Below, one piece after another: positions 1-7,306 of a stretch of 8,082 nt of DNA (position 1 is its first letter; the number at the start of each line of letters is the position of its first letter). This stretch comes from Desulfobacterales bacterium (GTDB lineage: Bacteria; Desulfobacterota; Desulfobacteria; Desulfobacterales; JAFDCJ01). The notes beneath the pieces are model-generated. The model was given only the letters and a program-made list of their open reading frames with translations. It searched no databases and was not told where the DNA came from. The stretch is taken from positions 1 through 8,082 of the forward strand of contig JAOZSC010000097.1 in assembly GCA_029939875.1 (NCBI GenBank). Reading direction: 5' to 3'. A program made the position numbers and the translations under genes.

Positions 1-1603
1 GATAGGGCACCACGCACCCGCCGATGCCGGGCAGGATCCCGAGGCTGATTTCCGGAAATTGCAAGGTGGCATTTTCAATGGCCACCATGCTGTGACAGCG
101 AATGGCCACCTCCAGCCCGCCGCCCAAAGCCAGACCGTTGACAGCGGCGACCACCGGTTTTTCCATCCGATCCATAAGGATTTGCACGTTGGCACAGTCT
201 CTCGCATACTGGGCCGATGCGTCCGGATCCCCCAGCATGGATGGAAATTTACCGATATCCGCCCCGGCACAAAAAGCCGTCGTGCCGTAGCCGGTAATGA
301 CAAATCCTTTCACCGCAGGGTCGTCGGTGAATTTTTTCAAAACTGCCAGAATTTCATCCGTAACATCATCATTGAGCGCATTCATGGCCTGGGGGCGCCG
401 GATGGTAATAATTTTAACCCCTTCGCGGTCATCGACCAGAATAAAGCGGTTAAAATCCTGGTAGGCGTCATGGGATTGCTGCGGTGCGGGAAATCCCGGT
501 CTCTGCCGTTGGAATTTTTGCATGATACGGTCGACTTCTTCAGCCCCCAGGTCGCGCATGAGGTCCAGTGGCCCTTGGCGAAATCCCAGAGCCACCTGGC
601 AGCCGAAATTAACATCTTCCCGGGTACCGATTCCCCGGTCGATAATGTCAAACGACTGGGAGAACAGAATGCCCAGCAGTCGATCCCGTACGGTGCTTTT
701 AATGTTTTCTTCGACTGTCACGGGGCTGCCCGGTCGAGAGGTCAGCCAGCGATCCACCGAAGCGAGAATTGGCGCCGGTTTGTAATGGGCACCCTCTTCC
801 ATTTGAAGGGTGTTGGTTTCGATGATGATCGGATTGCCGTTGGCCATGTTCAAAACAAAAAAGGGTCCGGCAAAAACAAATTCTGTCGCCACTTTGTCAA
901 TTTCACCAGCCGTGGCGCTGTCGAGCAGGTAGGCGGATTCATTGCACCAGTTGTCAAAAATGCGGTCCAGTACAAAGCAGATGGCATTGTCGGTAATGAT
1001 GGGAGCCTTGCCGGTTTTGGCAAAAAACCAGAACAGGTAATCCAGCACGTCATCGCCGCCGCCTTCCCAGGAGATGACTTCCACTGGCAGGCTGCGCCAG
1101 GCAGGGGCGAAAAAGTGCGTCACGGTGGTTCGCCGGGGGTGTTTCATTCCGGAAAACAACCGGTCTGCCGGAATTGAGCTGGTGTTGGAAGTGATGATGG
1201 CATCATCTGCAACGATCTTTTCCACCATGGCGAATATTTTTTGCTTGAGCGGAATGTCTTCCGTGGCCGCCTCGATAACCAGTTTGCAATTTTTGATGGC
1301 GGCATAGTCTGTGGTGTACACAATGTTCTGCTGCACGGCAGCGGCTTTTTCCGGCCGCATCTTTTTTTTGGCAACCCCTTTTTCGATATAGCCGGTGATG
1401 CGTTTTTCCGCCCGTTTAAGCGCATCGTCAACCACATCGACCAGAAAAAGCCTGCAACCAGGCATGGCGCTTTTCAAGTAATAGCCGATATCCGGGCCGA
1501 TGGTGCCTGCTCCGATGACGGCAACCTCATCGGGCAGTGGTCGGTCCGGTTGAATGAGCAGGGGATTGAATGCGGTTCGGTAAAGGGGGTTGTCCTGGGA
1601 CAT
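1..1603 (-). CDS. 3-hydroxyacyl-CoA dehydrogenase / enoyl-CoA hydratase fusion, 3' end cut by window edge
   Basis: Bifunctional beta-oxidation-type enzyme: hydration of enoyl-CoA and NAD-dependent oxidation of 3-hydroxyacyl-CoA, presumably cytoplasmic. Reading down from the ATG at 1603 gives 534 residues with no stop. An AAGGAA Shine-Dalgarno lies just upstream. Residues about 25-200 are the Rossmann domain, with GAGTIG at 31-36 and Asp56 ending the second strand (favours NAD). Ser139 and the His163/Glu175 pair match the catalytic residues of this family. Two helical C-terminal dehydrogenase repeats follow (about 205-300 and 303-370). From about 385 a crotonase domain begins, with both catalytic glutamates (Glu498, Glu518) and the oxyanion-hole stretch near AFCAGAD. 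The order is dehydrogenase then hydratase, the reverse of FadB and like archaeal-type fusions. Oddities: HFFNP reads HFFAP, and the conserved Asn of the FxxNR motif is Asp213. Perhaps 100-130 residues are missing at the edge. Fold assignment is certain; substrate and full dehydrogenase activity are not. Confidence 0.92.
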   Translation of the reverse strand, partial: MSQDNPLYRTAFNPLLIQPDRPLPDEVAVIGAGTIGPDIGYYLKSAMPGCRLFLVDVVDDALKRAEKRITGYIEKGVAKKKMRPEKAAAVQQNIVYTTDYAAIKNCKLVIEAATEDIPLKQKIFAMVEKIVADDAIITSNTSSIPADRLFSGMKHPRRTTVTHFFAPAWRSLPVEVISWEGGGDDVLDYLFWFFAKTGKAPIITDNAICFVLDRIFDNWCNESAYLLDSATAGEIDKVATEFVFAGPFFVLNMANGNPIIIETNTLQMEEGAHYKPAPILASVDRWLTSRPGSPVTVEENIKSTVRDRLLGILFSQSFDIIDRGIGTREDVNFGCQVALGFRQGPLDLMRDLGAEEVDRIMQKFQRQRPGFPAPQQSHDAYQDFNRFILVDDREGVKIITIRRPQAMNALNDDVTDEILAVLKKFTDDPAVKGFVITGYGTTAFCAGADIGKFPSMLGDPDASAQYARDCANVQILMDRMEKPVVAAVNGLALGGGLEVAIRCHSMVAIENATLQFPEISLGILPGIGGCVVPY

Positions 1604-1656
1604 TTGAGCGTTCCTTTCTTTTTTGAAATAGTAACTAAAAAAGGTGGATTATTTTC

Positions 1657-1695
1657 TTGACTAAGTTCTGTATACCGTATACACAATGAAGTCAA
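1657..1695. promoter_or_regulatory. Nested palindrome with overlapping divergent promoter-like elements
   Basis: A perfect inverted repeat TGTATAC-C-GTATACA (1669-1683) is centred on 1676. A second pair of arms, TTGACT (1657-1662) and AGTCAA (1690-1695), is symmetric about the same base. Each outer arm reads as a -35 element (5/6 match to TTGACA). Each inner arm supplies a TATACA -10-like hexamer (4/6) after a 15-nt spacer: plus strand 1678-1683 for trpB2, minus strand 1674-1669 for the acyl-CoA gene. The two promoters would overlap face to face. The GTATAC core resembles operators of GntR-family (FCD-type) regulators, but no regulator gene is in the window, so this identity is a guess. The 15-nt spacer is short, so the promoter reading is less sure than the palindrome. 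Confidence 0.6.
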
Positions 1696-1809
1696 GGCAA
1701 TTAATGAATGGCCTTTATGGGCCCAAGTAGCTTGTTTTTATGCATTTAAGGTTGTGGAAATCTTAATTTGCAGCAGCTGTGAACCGTTAACTTTCAGTGA
1801 GGAGGTGCT

Positions 1810-3186
1810 ATGAAGCAAAGAAAAATTTTGTTAACTGAAGATGAAATGCCGCGTCAGTGGTACAATATTCTTGCCGACATCAAGATGAATCCGCCCCTGG
1901 GCCCGGACGGAAAGCCCATTGGTCCAGAGGATTTGGCACCAGTTTTTCCGATGAACCTCATCGAGCAGGAAGTCAGCACCGAAAGATGGATTGATATCCC
2001 CGAAGGGATACTGGACGTTTTGAGCATCTGGCGCCCCGCCCCGCTGTTCCGGGCCTATAACCTGGAAAAGGCACTGGGCACCCCGGCCCGAATTTATTAC
2101 AAGTACGAGGGATATAGCCCTCCTGGAAGCCACAAACCCAACACGGCTGTTGCCCAGGCTTACTACAACAAGGAATTCGGTATTAAGAAGCTGACCACCG
2201 AAACCGGCGCTGGCCAGTGGGGCAGCGCTCTGGCATTTGCCTGTTCCCAGTATGGACTCGAGTGCAAAGTCTACATGGTGCGGATCAGTTTTGACCAGAA
2301 ACCTTATCGCAAATCCATGATGCAGACCTGGGGAGCCAACTGTGTCGCCAGTCCCAGCTCGGAAACCAAGGCCGGCCGGGCCATTCTTGAAAAAGACCCG
2401 GACACCCCCGGCAGCCTGGGCATTGCCATCAGCGAAGCTGTGGAAGCCGCGGTCAGCGATGAATCCGGTCAGACGCGCTATTCGCTGGGCAGTGTGCTCA
2501 ACCATGTCATGCTGCATCAGACCATTATCGGTCTGGAGGCCAAAAAACAGCTTGAAAAAATCGGGGAATATCCGGACATCGTTATCGGCTGTGCCGGTGG
2601 CGGCAGCAATTTTGCCGGCCTGGCATTTCCGTTTGCCCATGACGTGATCAACGGCAAGGAAGTTGCCATCTACCCGGTGGAACCGACAGCCTGCCCCACG
2701 ATGACCCGGGCGCCGTTTGCCTACGATCATGGAGATACGGCCGGATATACGCCGCTGCTGCCCATGCACAGCCTTGGCCACACCTTTGTGCCGCCGCCCC
2801 TGCATGCCGGCGGGCTGCGCTACCACGGCATGGCTCCCACCGTCAGCCAGCTGATCGTTGACGGGATCATGGAGCCCAAAGCCTTCGGGCAAGTGGAAAC
2901 TTATGAGGCCGGCATCCTGTGCGCCCGGACCGAAGGCGTCATCGCCGCTCCGGAAACCAACCATGCCCTGGCCTGCGTGATAGATGAAGCCAAAAAGGCC
3001 AAGGAAGAAGGCAAGGAAAAAGTCATTCTGTTCAACTGGAGCGGACACGGATTGATCGACCTTGCGGCTTATGATAAATTCATGTCTGGTCAGCTTGAAG
3101 ATTTTGACTTTCCGGCAGATGATATTGCCGAGGCGGAAAAAGTCCTCGAGCAGTATCCCAAACCGGAAATCATTAAAAACGTCTGA
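1810..3186 (+). CDS. trpB2: Tryptophan synthase beta chain, TrpB2 type
   Basis: PLP enzyme that condenses L-serine with indole to L-tryptophan. TrpB2 proteins generally act without a TrpA partner and are regarded as indole-salvage enzymes. The 458-residue length and N-terminal extension suit TrpB2 rather than the shorter TrpB1. Lys109 in GSHKPN is the Schiff-base lysine; the Pro after it is the TrpB2 form (TrpB1 has Thr). Glu131 in TETGAGQWG is the catalytic acid/base. CAGGGSN at 261-267 is the PLP phosphate loop, and Ser411 in SGHG should contact the cofactor ring. The start is fixed by a strong SD (GAGGAGGTG) directly before ATG 1810. No trpA is nearby. The small Cys-rich ORF follows after 26 nt, so the two are probably co-transcribed; serA and iorAB lie further on. 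An alternative role as a serine deaminase or on another nucleophile cannot be excluded. Confidence 0.95.
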   Translation: MKQRKILLTEDEMPRQWYNILADIKMNPPLGPDGKPIGPEDLAPVFPMNLIEQEVSTERWIDIPEGILDVLSIWRPAPLFRAYNLEKALGTPARIYYKYEGYSPPGSHKPNTAVAQAYYNKEFGIKKLTTETGAGQWGSALAFACSQYGLECKVYMVRISFDQKPYRKSMMQTWGANCVASPSSETKAGRAILEKDPDTPGSLGIAISEAVEAAVSDESGQTRYSLGSVLNHVMLHQTIIGLEAKKQLEKIGEYPDIVIGCAGGGSNFAGLAFPFAHDVINGKEVAIYPVEPTACPTMTRAPFAYDHGDTAGYTPLLPMHSLGHTFVPPPLHAGGLRYHGMAPTVSQLIVDGIMEPKAFGQVETYEAGILCARTEGVIAAPETNHALACVIDEAKKAKEEGKEKVILFNWSGHGLIDLAAYDKFMSGQLEDFDFPADDIAEAEKVLEQYPKPEIIKNV

Positions 3187-3212
3187 TCCGGCATTTTACT
3201 TTTGGATGGCGT

Positions 3213-3476
3213 ATGAAAAAAAGCCAGAACAGCATGGTACGGCGTTGCCCCCGGCTGGGCAGCGCCGTACCGTTTGATTACTGCGAAGTCAGCGGTGACC
3301 ACGAGCAACCCTGTTTTAAAATTGTGGATTGTTGGTGGGAGCGCTTTGACGTTGTGCAGTATCTGCAGGATAATTTGCCCGAAGATCAATTTGTTCGCCT
3401 GATGCAGGCCCGCCCCAAGCCAAAGGTGGCCAGCCTGATTGAATTGATTGCCCAGGCAAAAAAGCGCACCAGTTAA
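3213..3476 (+). CDS. Small conserved Cys-rich protein of unknown function
   Basis: 87-residue soluble protein; I know no function for it. It has no signal peptide or membrane segment. Four cysteines lie in the N-terminal half (Cys12 in CPRLG, Cys24 in FDYC, Cys34 in QPCF, Cys40 in DCWW), spaced CX11CX9CX5C, which could bind zinc or an Fe-S cluster. A WW pair follows at 41-42. The C-terminal half is predicted helical, with a PKPKVASLIELI segment at 68-79. From memory, similar small proteins with the CPRLG...YC...PC...DCW pattern occur in deltaproteobacterial genomes; a search must confirm this. ATG 3213 is preferred over the in-frame ATG 3234 because a weak GGATGG lies just upstream of the former and nothing SD-like precedes the latter. 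However, conservation seems to begin near residue 9, so 3234 is possible. It follows trpB2 by 26 nt and is itself followed by a terminator. Confidence 0.78.
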   Translation: MKKSQNSMVRRCPRLGSAVPFDYCEVSGDHEQPCFKIVDCWWERFDVVQYLQDNLPEDQFVRLMQARPKPKVASLIELIAQAKKRTS

Positions 3477-3549
3477 GTGGCAGGGTTGTCCTCAACGTTG
3501 CAACATGAAGGTTGTGTTTGTTGAATATAACCGCCACAAGCATTTTATG

Positions 3550-3591
3550 ATGGCCTTTTAGCGGCGCGCCTGTTAAAAGGCCATTGTTTTT
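3550..3591 (+). terminator. Intrinsic terminator after the trpB2-small ORF unit
   Basis: An 11-bp perfect stem, ATGGCCTTTTA (3550-3560) pairing with TAAAAGGCCAT (3574-3584), is extended inwards by a G-T wobble and a C-G pair. It is followed by TGTTTTT (3585-3591). The loop contains the 8-bp palindrome GGCGCGCC (3563-3570), which could lengthen the pairing or form a cruciform. Its place, about 70 nt past the small ORF stop and about 65 nt before serA, suggests it ends the first transcript or attenuates read-through into serA. Confidence 0.85.
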
Positions 3592-3657
3592 GGCCCTCAA
3601 CAGGTATTAGCTTACAACGTGTTGTTATTTTCGGTTTATACGGATTAGGAGGATACC

Positions 3658-5238
3658 ATGAAAGTTCTGGTCAGCGATGTACTAGGGGAAGTTGGAATTA
3701 AAATGTTCCAGGACGAACCCACCATAGATGTGGATGTCAAAACAGGCCTGGCGCCCGAAGAACTCAAGGCGATCATCGGGGACTATGACGGCCTGGTCAT
3801 CCGCAGCGCCACCAAGGTTACCGGGGATATCCTGGCGGCAGCCAAGAATTTAAAAGTTGTGGGCCGCGCGGGCATCGGACTTGACAATGTCGATATTGCC
3901 GAGGCCACCAAGCACGGGGTGGTGGTCATGAATACACCGACGGGAAATGTCATTACCACCGCCGAGCATGCCATTGCCATGATGATGGCGTTGACACGCA
4001 ATATTCCCCTGGGCACATCGACCCTCAAGGCGGGCAAGTGGGAGAAAAAAAAGCTTCAGGGCAGGGAGGTGTTTAACAAGGTCCTCGGTCTCATCGGCAT
4101 GGGGAAAATCGGCTCCATTGTCGCTGACCGTGCCCGGGGATTGAAAATGCAGGTGATCGTCTACGATCCATTCGTAACCCCGGAGCAGATCGAAAAGGCC
4201 GGCTATGAGCCGGTGTCCCTCGAGCAGTTGTACCAACGTGCGGATTATATTACGGTGCATGTGCCCAAGATGAAAGAAACCACCGGTTTGCTCAACAAGG
4301 CCGCCTTTGACCAGATGAAAGACGGGGTGATGATTATGAACTGTGCCCGGGGCGGTATCGTGGATGAAACGGATTTGAACGCGGCGCTGCGGTCCGGAAA
4401 AGTCGCCGGCGCGGCCCTGGATGTCTTTGAACAGGAGCCGCCGGGGGCAAACCCCCTGTTTGAGGTAGACCGTGTGATCTGCACCCCGCACCTGGGGGCC
4501 TCCACCCGGGAGGCGCAAACCAATGTAGCGGTCCAGGTGGCCGAGCAGATTATTGCCTATCTCAGGGACGGCACCATCATCAACGCGGTGAATGTGCCGG
4601 CCGTCAGCGGGGAGTTGCTGGAAAAAGTCGGTCCCCTGCTCACCCTGGGCGATCGCATGGGATGCCTGCTGGCCCAGCTGTCTATCGGACCCGTAAAGGA
4701 GGTGGTGATCGAATACGCCGGCGACTTTAAAGATCTTGATCTTTCGCCGGTAACCACGGCGATATTAAAAGGACTGTTGGCGCCCATGGTCGCCGAAATC
4801 GTTAATTTCGTTAACGCCGGGGTTGTGGCCCAGGAAAGAGGGATCAAGGTAACTGAAACCCGGGCGGGCGGGACCGATCAGTATCTAAACCTGATTACGG
4901 TGAAAGCTGTTGCGGATGAGGCCACCAGCACGGTTGCCGGCACCATTTTCGGGCAGAACGATCCGCGGGTGGTCAATATTAATGGTTTCCGGCTGGAGCT
5001 TCATCCTCGTGGCCGTTTCGTATTGATTTACAACCATGACAAACCCGGTGCCATCGGCAGTATTGGCATGCTGCTGGGGGAAAACAACGTCAACATCAAG
5101 CGAATGCGGGTTGGGCAGGCCGAAGGCGGTGACAACACCATGATTTTTTTGCGAACCGACGAAGTTATTTCCGACGATGTCATGGAAAAATTGCGGCAAT
5201 TGCCGCTGAATATAGCGGTCATGCCGTTTGAGCTTTAA
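3658..5238 (+). CDS. serA: D-3-phosphoglycerate dehydrogenase (long form, ACT domain)
   Basis: Oxidises 3-phosphoglycerate to 3-phosphohydroxypyruvate with NAD, the first step of serine synthesis. The 526 residues match the long SerA type. In order: the split substrate-binding domain (about 1-98 and 290-315), the Rossmann domain (about 99-289) with GMGKIG at 147-152 and Asp170 in VYDPF setting NAD preference, an intervening ASB domain (about 317-450), and a C-terminal ACT domain (about 453-526) beginning RFVLIYNHDKPGAIG. Catalytic Arg231 (NCARGG), Glu260 (FEQEPP) and His278 (TPHLGAST) are all present. The ACT domain suggests serine feedback control. The start is supported by AGGAGG 5 nt upstream of ATG 3658. 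It lies after a terminator and before iorA, so it probably starts its own transcript; I found no convincing promoter in the 65 nt available. serB and serC are not in the window. Its product serine is the co-substrate of TrpB2. Confidence 0.97.
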   Translation: MKVLVSDVLGEVGIKMFQDEPTIDVDVKTGLAPEELKAIIGDYDGLVIRSATKVTGDILAAAKNLKVVGRAGIGLDNVDIAEATKHGVVVMNTPTGNVITTAEHAIAMMMALTRNIPLGTSTLKAGKWEKKKLQGREVFNKVLGLIGMGKIGSIVADRARGLKMQVIVYDPFVTPEQIEKAGYEPVSLEQLYQRADYITVHVPKMKETTGLLNKAAFDQMKDGVMIMNCARGGIVDETDLNAALRSGKVAGAALDVFEQEPPGANPLFEVDRVICTPHLGASTREAQTNVAVQVAEQIIAYLRDGTIINAVNVPAVSGELLEKVGPLLTLGDRMGCLLAQLSIGPVKEVVIEYAGDFKDLDLSPVTTAILKGLLAPMVAEIVNFVNAGVVAQERGIKVTETRAGGTDQYLNLITVKAVADEATSTVAGTIFGQNDPRVVNINGFRLELHPRGRFVLIYNHDKPGAIGSIGMLLGENNVNIKRMRVGQAEGGDNTMIFLRTDEVISDDVMEKLRQLPLNIAVMPFEL

Positions 5239-5239
5239 A

Positions 5240-5262
5240 GCGCAGGGCGCAGGGCGCAAAGG
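5240..5262 (+). repeat. GCGCAGG heptad tandem repeat
   Basis: Directly after the serA stop codon, GCGCAGG occurs twice in tandem (5240-5246, 5247-5253), followed by an expanded copy GCGCAAAGG (5254-5262). It is non-coding and lies inside the 107-nt serA-iorA spacer. The function is unknown; it looks like a slippage-type short tandem repeat. Confidence 0.7.
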
Positions 5263-5300
5263 CGGTGCGTGCAAGCAGGGTACGCCCGGTTTCAGTTTGT

Positions 5301-5324
5301 CAACCAACCAATCAACTATTCAAC
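5301..5324 (+). repeat. CAAC tetrad-type simple repeat upstream of iorA
   Basis: Six consecutive 4-nt units start CAAC, CAAC, CAAT, CAAC and end CAAC after one diverged unit (5301-5324). It lies within 25 nt of the iorA Shine-Dalgarno. The last unit also forms one arm of the small inverted repeat at 5320-5333. Confidence 0.5.
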
Positions 5325-5333
5325 TGTAGTTGA
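5320..5333. promoter_or_regulatory. Inverted repeat abutting the iorA ribosome binding site
   Basis: TCAACT (5320-5325) and AGTTGA (5328-5333) form 6-bp arms around a GT centre and end 1 nt before the GGAGG SD (5335-5339). As RNA, a 4-5 bp hairpin with a short loop could sit against the SD; as DNA, it could be an operator. Either role is inferred from position only, and chance origin from the surrounding CAAC repeats is possible. Confidence 0.35.
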
Positions 5334-5345
5334 CGGAGGAAATAA

Positions 5346-7172
5346 GTGACTGAACGCAGATTACTGTTGGGCAATGAAGCCATCGCCCGGGGGCTGGTGG
5401 AAAACGGCTGTGCCGTGGCTACCTCGTATCCGGGAACACCGGCTTCGGAAATACTGGCGGCCGTGGCATTTTTCCAGAAGCAAAACAAGATTTCCATGCA
5501 CACCCAGTGGGCGGTTAACGAGAAAATTGCCTTTGAAATTGCCTATGCCGGCTGTCAGGCCGGGCTGCGCACGGCGGTTGCCATGAAGCAGGTCGGACTC
5601 AATGTGGCCTCCGACCCGCTGATGAGCGCCGCTTATCTGGGGGTCAAAGGTGGTTTTGTTATTATCAGTGCCGATGATCCCGGTCCCCATTCATCGCAGA
5701 CCGAGCAGGACAGCCGCATGATGGCCATGATGGCCAAGATACCGGTGCTGGATCCGGACTCTCCGCAACAGGCCAGGGAGATGATCGGCCTGGCATACGA
5801 GATTTCTGAAAGATACAAAACCCCCGTCATGCTGCGTCCCACCACCCGGGTGTGCCATTCACGCCAGGATGTCGCACTGAACGCAATTGCTGAAAGCAAT
5901 CGGGAAGCCAATTTCGAAAAAAACCCTGCCCGCTGGGCAGCGACTCCGAAATTCAGGCTGCAGCTGCACAAGGAACTGGAGGAAAAGCTGGTCGCCATCG
6001 CCCGCTACAGGCAGTCGGCTCCTCTGCGGCTCAATCCGGGGGCAAAAGGTAAAAAGGTCATTGTATCGTCCGGGGTGGTGGCGGCCCATACGCGGGAGAT
6101 TATGAAAGAATTAAGGCTCTGGTCAAAGATCCCCTTGTACCAGGTCCGACAGCCTTTTCCCCTGCATAGTGAATTTGTGACGCGCCTGCTGAAAAACTAT
6201 GATGACATTCTGATCATCGAGGAGACCACGGGTGTCATCGAGATGCAGCTGGCCGACCGGAAGCATGTAAAAGGCAAGTTGTCTCAAACAGTGCCCCGGG
6301 TCGGTGAACTCAGCCCCGAAAAGGTAGAAGAAATTATCTGCCGCTTTGCCGGCGTTGAATTCAAAGCATTCGAACCGCCGGCGGTCCCCGGTCGGCGTCC
6401 GACCCTGTGTGCGGGATGTCCCCACCGGGCCAGCTTTTTTGCCATTAAAAAAGCCGCCCCACGTGGCATTTATACCAGCGATATCGGCTGTTACACCCTG
6501 GGATTAAACCTGGGAGCGGTGGACACCGTGCTGTGCATGGGGGCTGCCATCAGCCAGGCCTCCGGGTTTTACCACGCCTACAAGAACCAGAAGAAACGTC
6601 CGGACGTGGTGGCCACCATCGGGGATTCCACCTTTTTCCATGCCGGGGTCCCGGCCCTGATTGATGCGGTTGTTCAAAAAAATAAAATCGTGCTGGTTAT
6701 TTTAGACAACCGCACAACGGCCATGACCGGCAGCCAGCCGACACCGGCCAGCGGCATCGGCGCCAGCGGTGAGCCGCTGGATACCGTCGACATTGAAACC
6801 CTGGTGAAAGGGTGCGGGGTCAAGTTCGTCAAACTGGGAAATCCTTACATGGTTAAGGAATTCACCGCCCTGGTAAAAGAAGCCGTCGTCTACAGCCGAC
6901 AGCACGGTCCGGCGGTGGTCATCTCCCGGTATCCCTGCGTGATCGACATGGCCCGCAAGGGGGAGATGGCAGAGTTCATCCCGGTTGAGGTGGCTGACAC
7001 CTGCGACGGATGCGGCTATTGCATCAAGCATTTTGAATGTCCGGCATTGATCTACCATGACAGTGACAATAAAGATGAAAGGCACGTCACCATCGATCCT
7101 TTGCTGTGTATCGGCTGCGGGGTGTGCCTGGAGGTTTGCCCCAAGGGATCTTTCGTGGTTAAAGACAGTTAA
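5346..7172 (+). CDS. iorA: Indolepyruvate:ferredoxin oxidoreductase, alpha subunit
   Basis: Large subunit of the oxygen-sensitive TPP enzyme converting aryl pyruvates (indolepyruvate, phenylpyruvate, hydroxyphenylpyruvate) plus CoA to aryl-acetyl-CoA, CO2 and reduced ferredoxin; the reaction may run in reverse for biosynthesis. The 608 residues match family length. SYPGTP at 27-32 opens the pyrimidine-binding domain. CAGCPHR at 355-361 is an IorA hallmark. GDS (426-428) through DNRT (454-457) is the TPP/Mg motif. The C-terminal ferredoxin-like domain has two 4Fe-4S motifs: Cys553, 556, 559, 565 and Cys588, 591, 594, 598. The start is GTG 5346, chosen because GGAGG lies 6 nt upstream (5335-5339) and residues TERRLLLGNEA from this start match the usual IorA N-terminus; the next ATG (in another frame) has no SD. 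The beta subunit gene follows after an unusually long 181-nt spacer. Confidence 0.97.
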   Translation: MTERRLLLGNEAIARGLVENGCAVATSYPGTPASEILAAVAFFQKQNKISMHTQWAVNEKIAFEIAYAGCQAGLRTAVAMKQVGLNVASDPLMSAAYLGVKGGFVIISADDPGPHSSQTEQDSRMMAMMAKIPVLDPDSPQQAREMIGLAYEISERYKTPVMLRPTTRVCHSRQDVALNAIAESNREANFEKNPARWAATPKFRLQLHKELEEKLVAIARYRQSAPLRLNPGAKGKKVIVSSGVVAAHTREIMKELRLWSKIPLYQVRQPFPLHSEFVTRLLKNYDDILIIEETTGVIEMQLADRKHVKGKLSQTVPRVGELSPEKVEEIICRFAGVEFKAFEPPAVPGRRPTLCAGCPHRASFFAIKKAAPRGIYTSDIGCYTLGLNLGAVDTVLCMGAAISQASGFYHAYKNQKKRPDVVATIGDSTFFHAGVPALIDAVVQKNKIVLVILDNRTTAMTGSQPTPASGIGASGEPLDTVDIETLVKGCGVKFVKLGNPYMVKEFTALVKEAVVYSRQHGPAVVISRYPCVIDMARKGEMAEFIPVEVADTCDGCGYCIKHFECPALIYHDSDNKDERHVTIDPLLCIGCGVCLEVCPKGSFVVKDS

Positions 7173-7183
7173 CTGAAATCTTA

Positions 7184-7204
7184 ATTGGGGTTCAATTCCC
7201 CAAT
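7184..7204 (+). repeat. Hairpin resembling a tRNA T-arm
   Basis: ATTGGGG (7184-7190) and CCCCAAT (7198-7204) pair perfectly around the 7-nt loop TTCAATT. The loop fits the tRNA TTCRANY pattern, and the stem closes with G-C as at tRNA positions 53-61. No D-arm, anticodon arm or acceptor partner is found in the 11 nt between the iorA stop and the hairpin or within iorA, and no CCA follows in the right place, so it is not a tRNA. It may be a tRNA-derived remnant, a weak post-iorA hairpin (no T-tract follows), or chance. Confidence 0.4.
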
Positions 7205-7206
7205 CG

Positions 7207-7234
7207 TCCGTGGTTGTTTGTTGCTCGTCCGTGG
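7207..7234 (+). repeat. Heptad repeat array A (TCCGTGG units)
   Basis: Four contiguous 7-nt units. The first (7207-7213) and fourth (7228-7234) are identical TCCGTGG, and the two between are diverged (TTGTTTG, TTGCTCG). With the flanking bases TCG, a 10-nt identical block recurs exactly 21 nt apart. It is inverted relative to array B at 7307-7334, which has the same length and the same identical-outer-units design. Confidence 0.6.
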
Positions 7235-7241
7235 CCAGGTA

Positions 7242-7265
7242 AACATTGCGGATCGAGCCAATGTT
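7242..7265. repeat. Inverted repeat inside the iorA-iorB spacer
   Basis: AACATTG (7242-7248) and CAATGTT (7259-7265) form a perfect 7-bp stem around a 10-nt loop. It lies between the two inverted heptad arrays and could be an internal hairpin of a larger folded element. No T-tract follows, so it is not an intrinsic terminator. Confidence 0.5.
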
Positions 7266-7306
7266 GTCACAGTGGGTGATATTCTTAAATCAGGCATCAC
7301 ACCCTC

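Noticed and set aside
59..1177. Long plus-strand open frame of 372 codons opposite the acyl-CoA gene.
   Set aside because: Its translation resembles no family I know, and the minus strand in this stretch encodes a clear dehydrogenase/hydratase with conserved motifs; this is an antisense shadow.
1704..1739. Possible leader peptide (ATG 1704 to stop 1728-1730, 8 codons) followed by a CAAG-TAG-CTTG hairpin and five T's, resembling an attenuator upstream of trpB2.
   Set aside because: The peptide has no Trp codon and only one Tyr, the stem is 4 bp, and no alternative pairing partner was found.
1831..3048. 405-codon open frame antisense to trpB2.
   Set aside because: It lies wholly within trpB2, has no SD, and its composition mirrors the GC-rich third positions of the real gene.
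3612..3641. Possible serA promoter (TTACAA, 18-nt gap, TTATAC) and an ACAAC-GT-GTTGT inverted repeat at 3614-3625.
   Set aside because: The -35 match is poor, and the predicted start would fall inside the ribosome binding site; the inverted repeat is short and common in CAAC-rich spacers.
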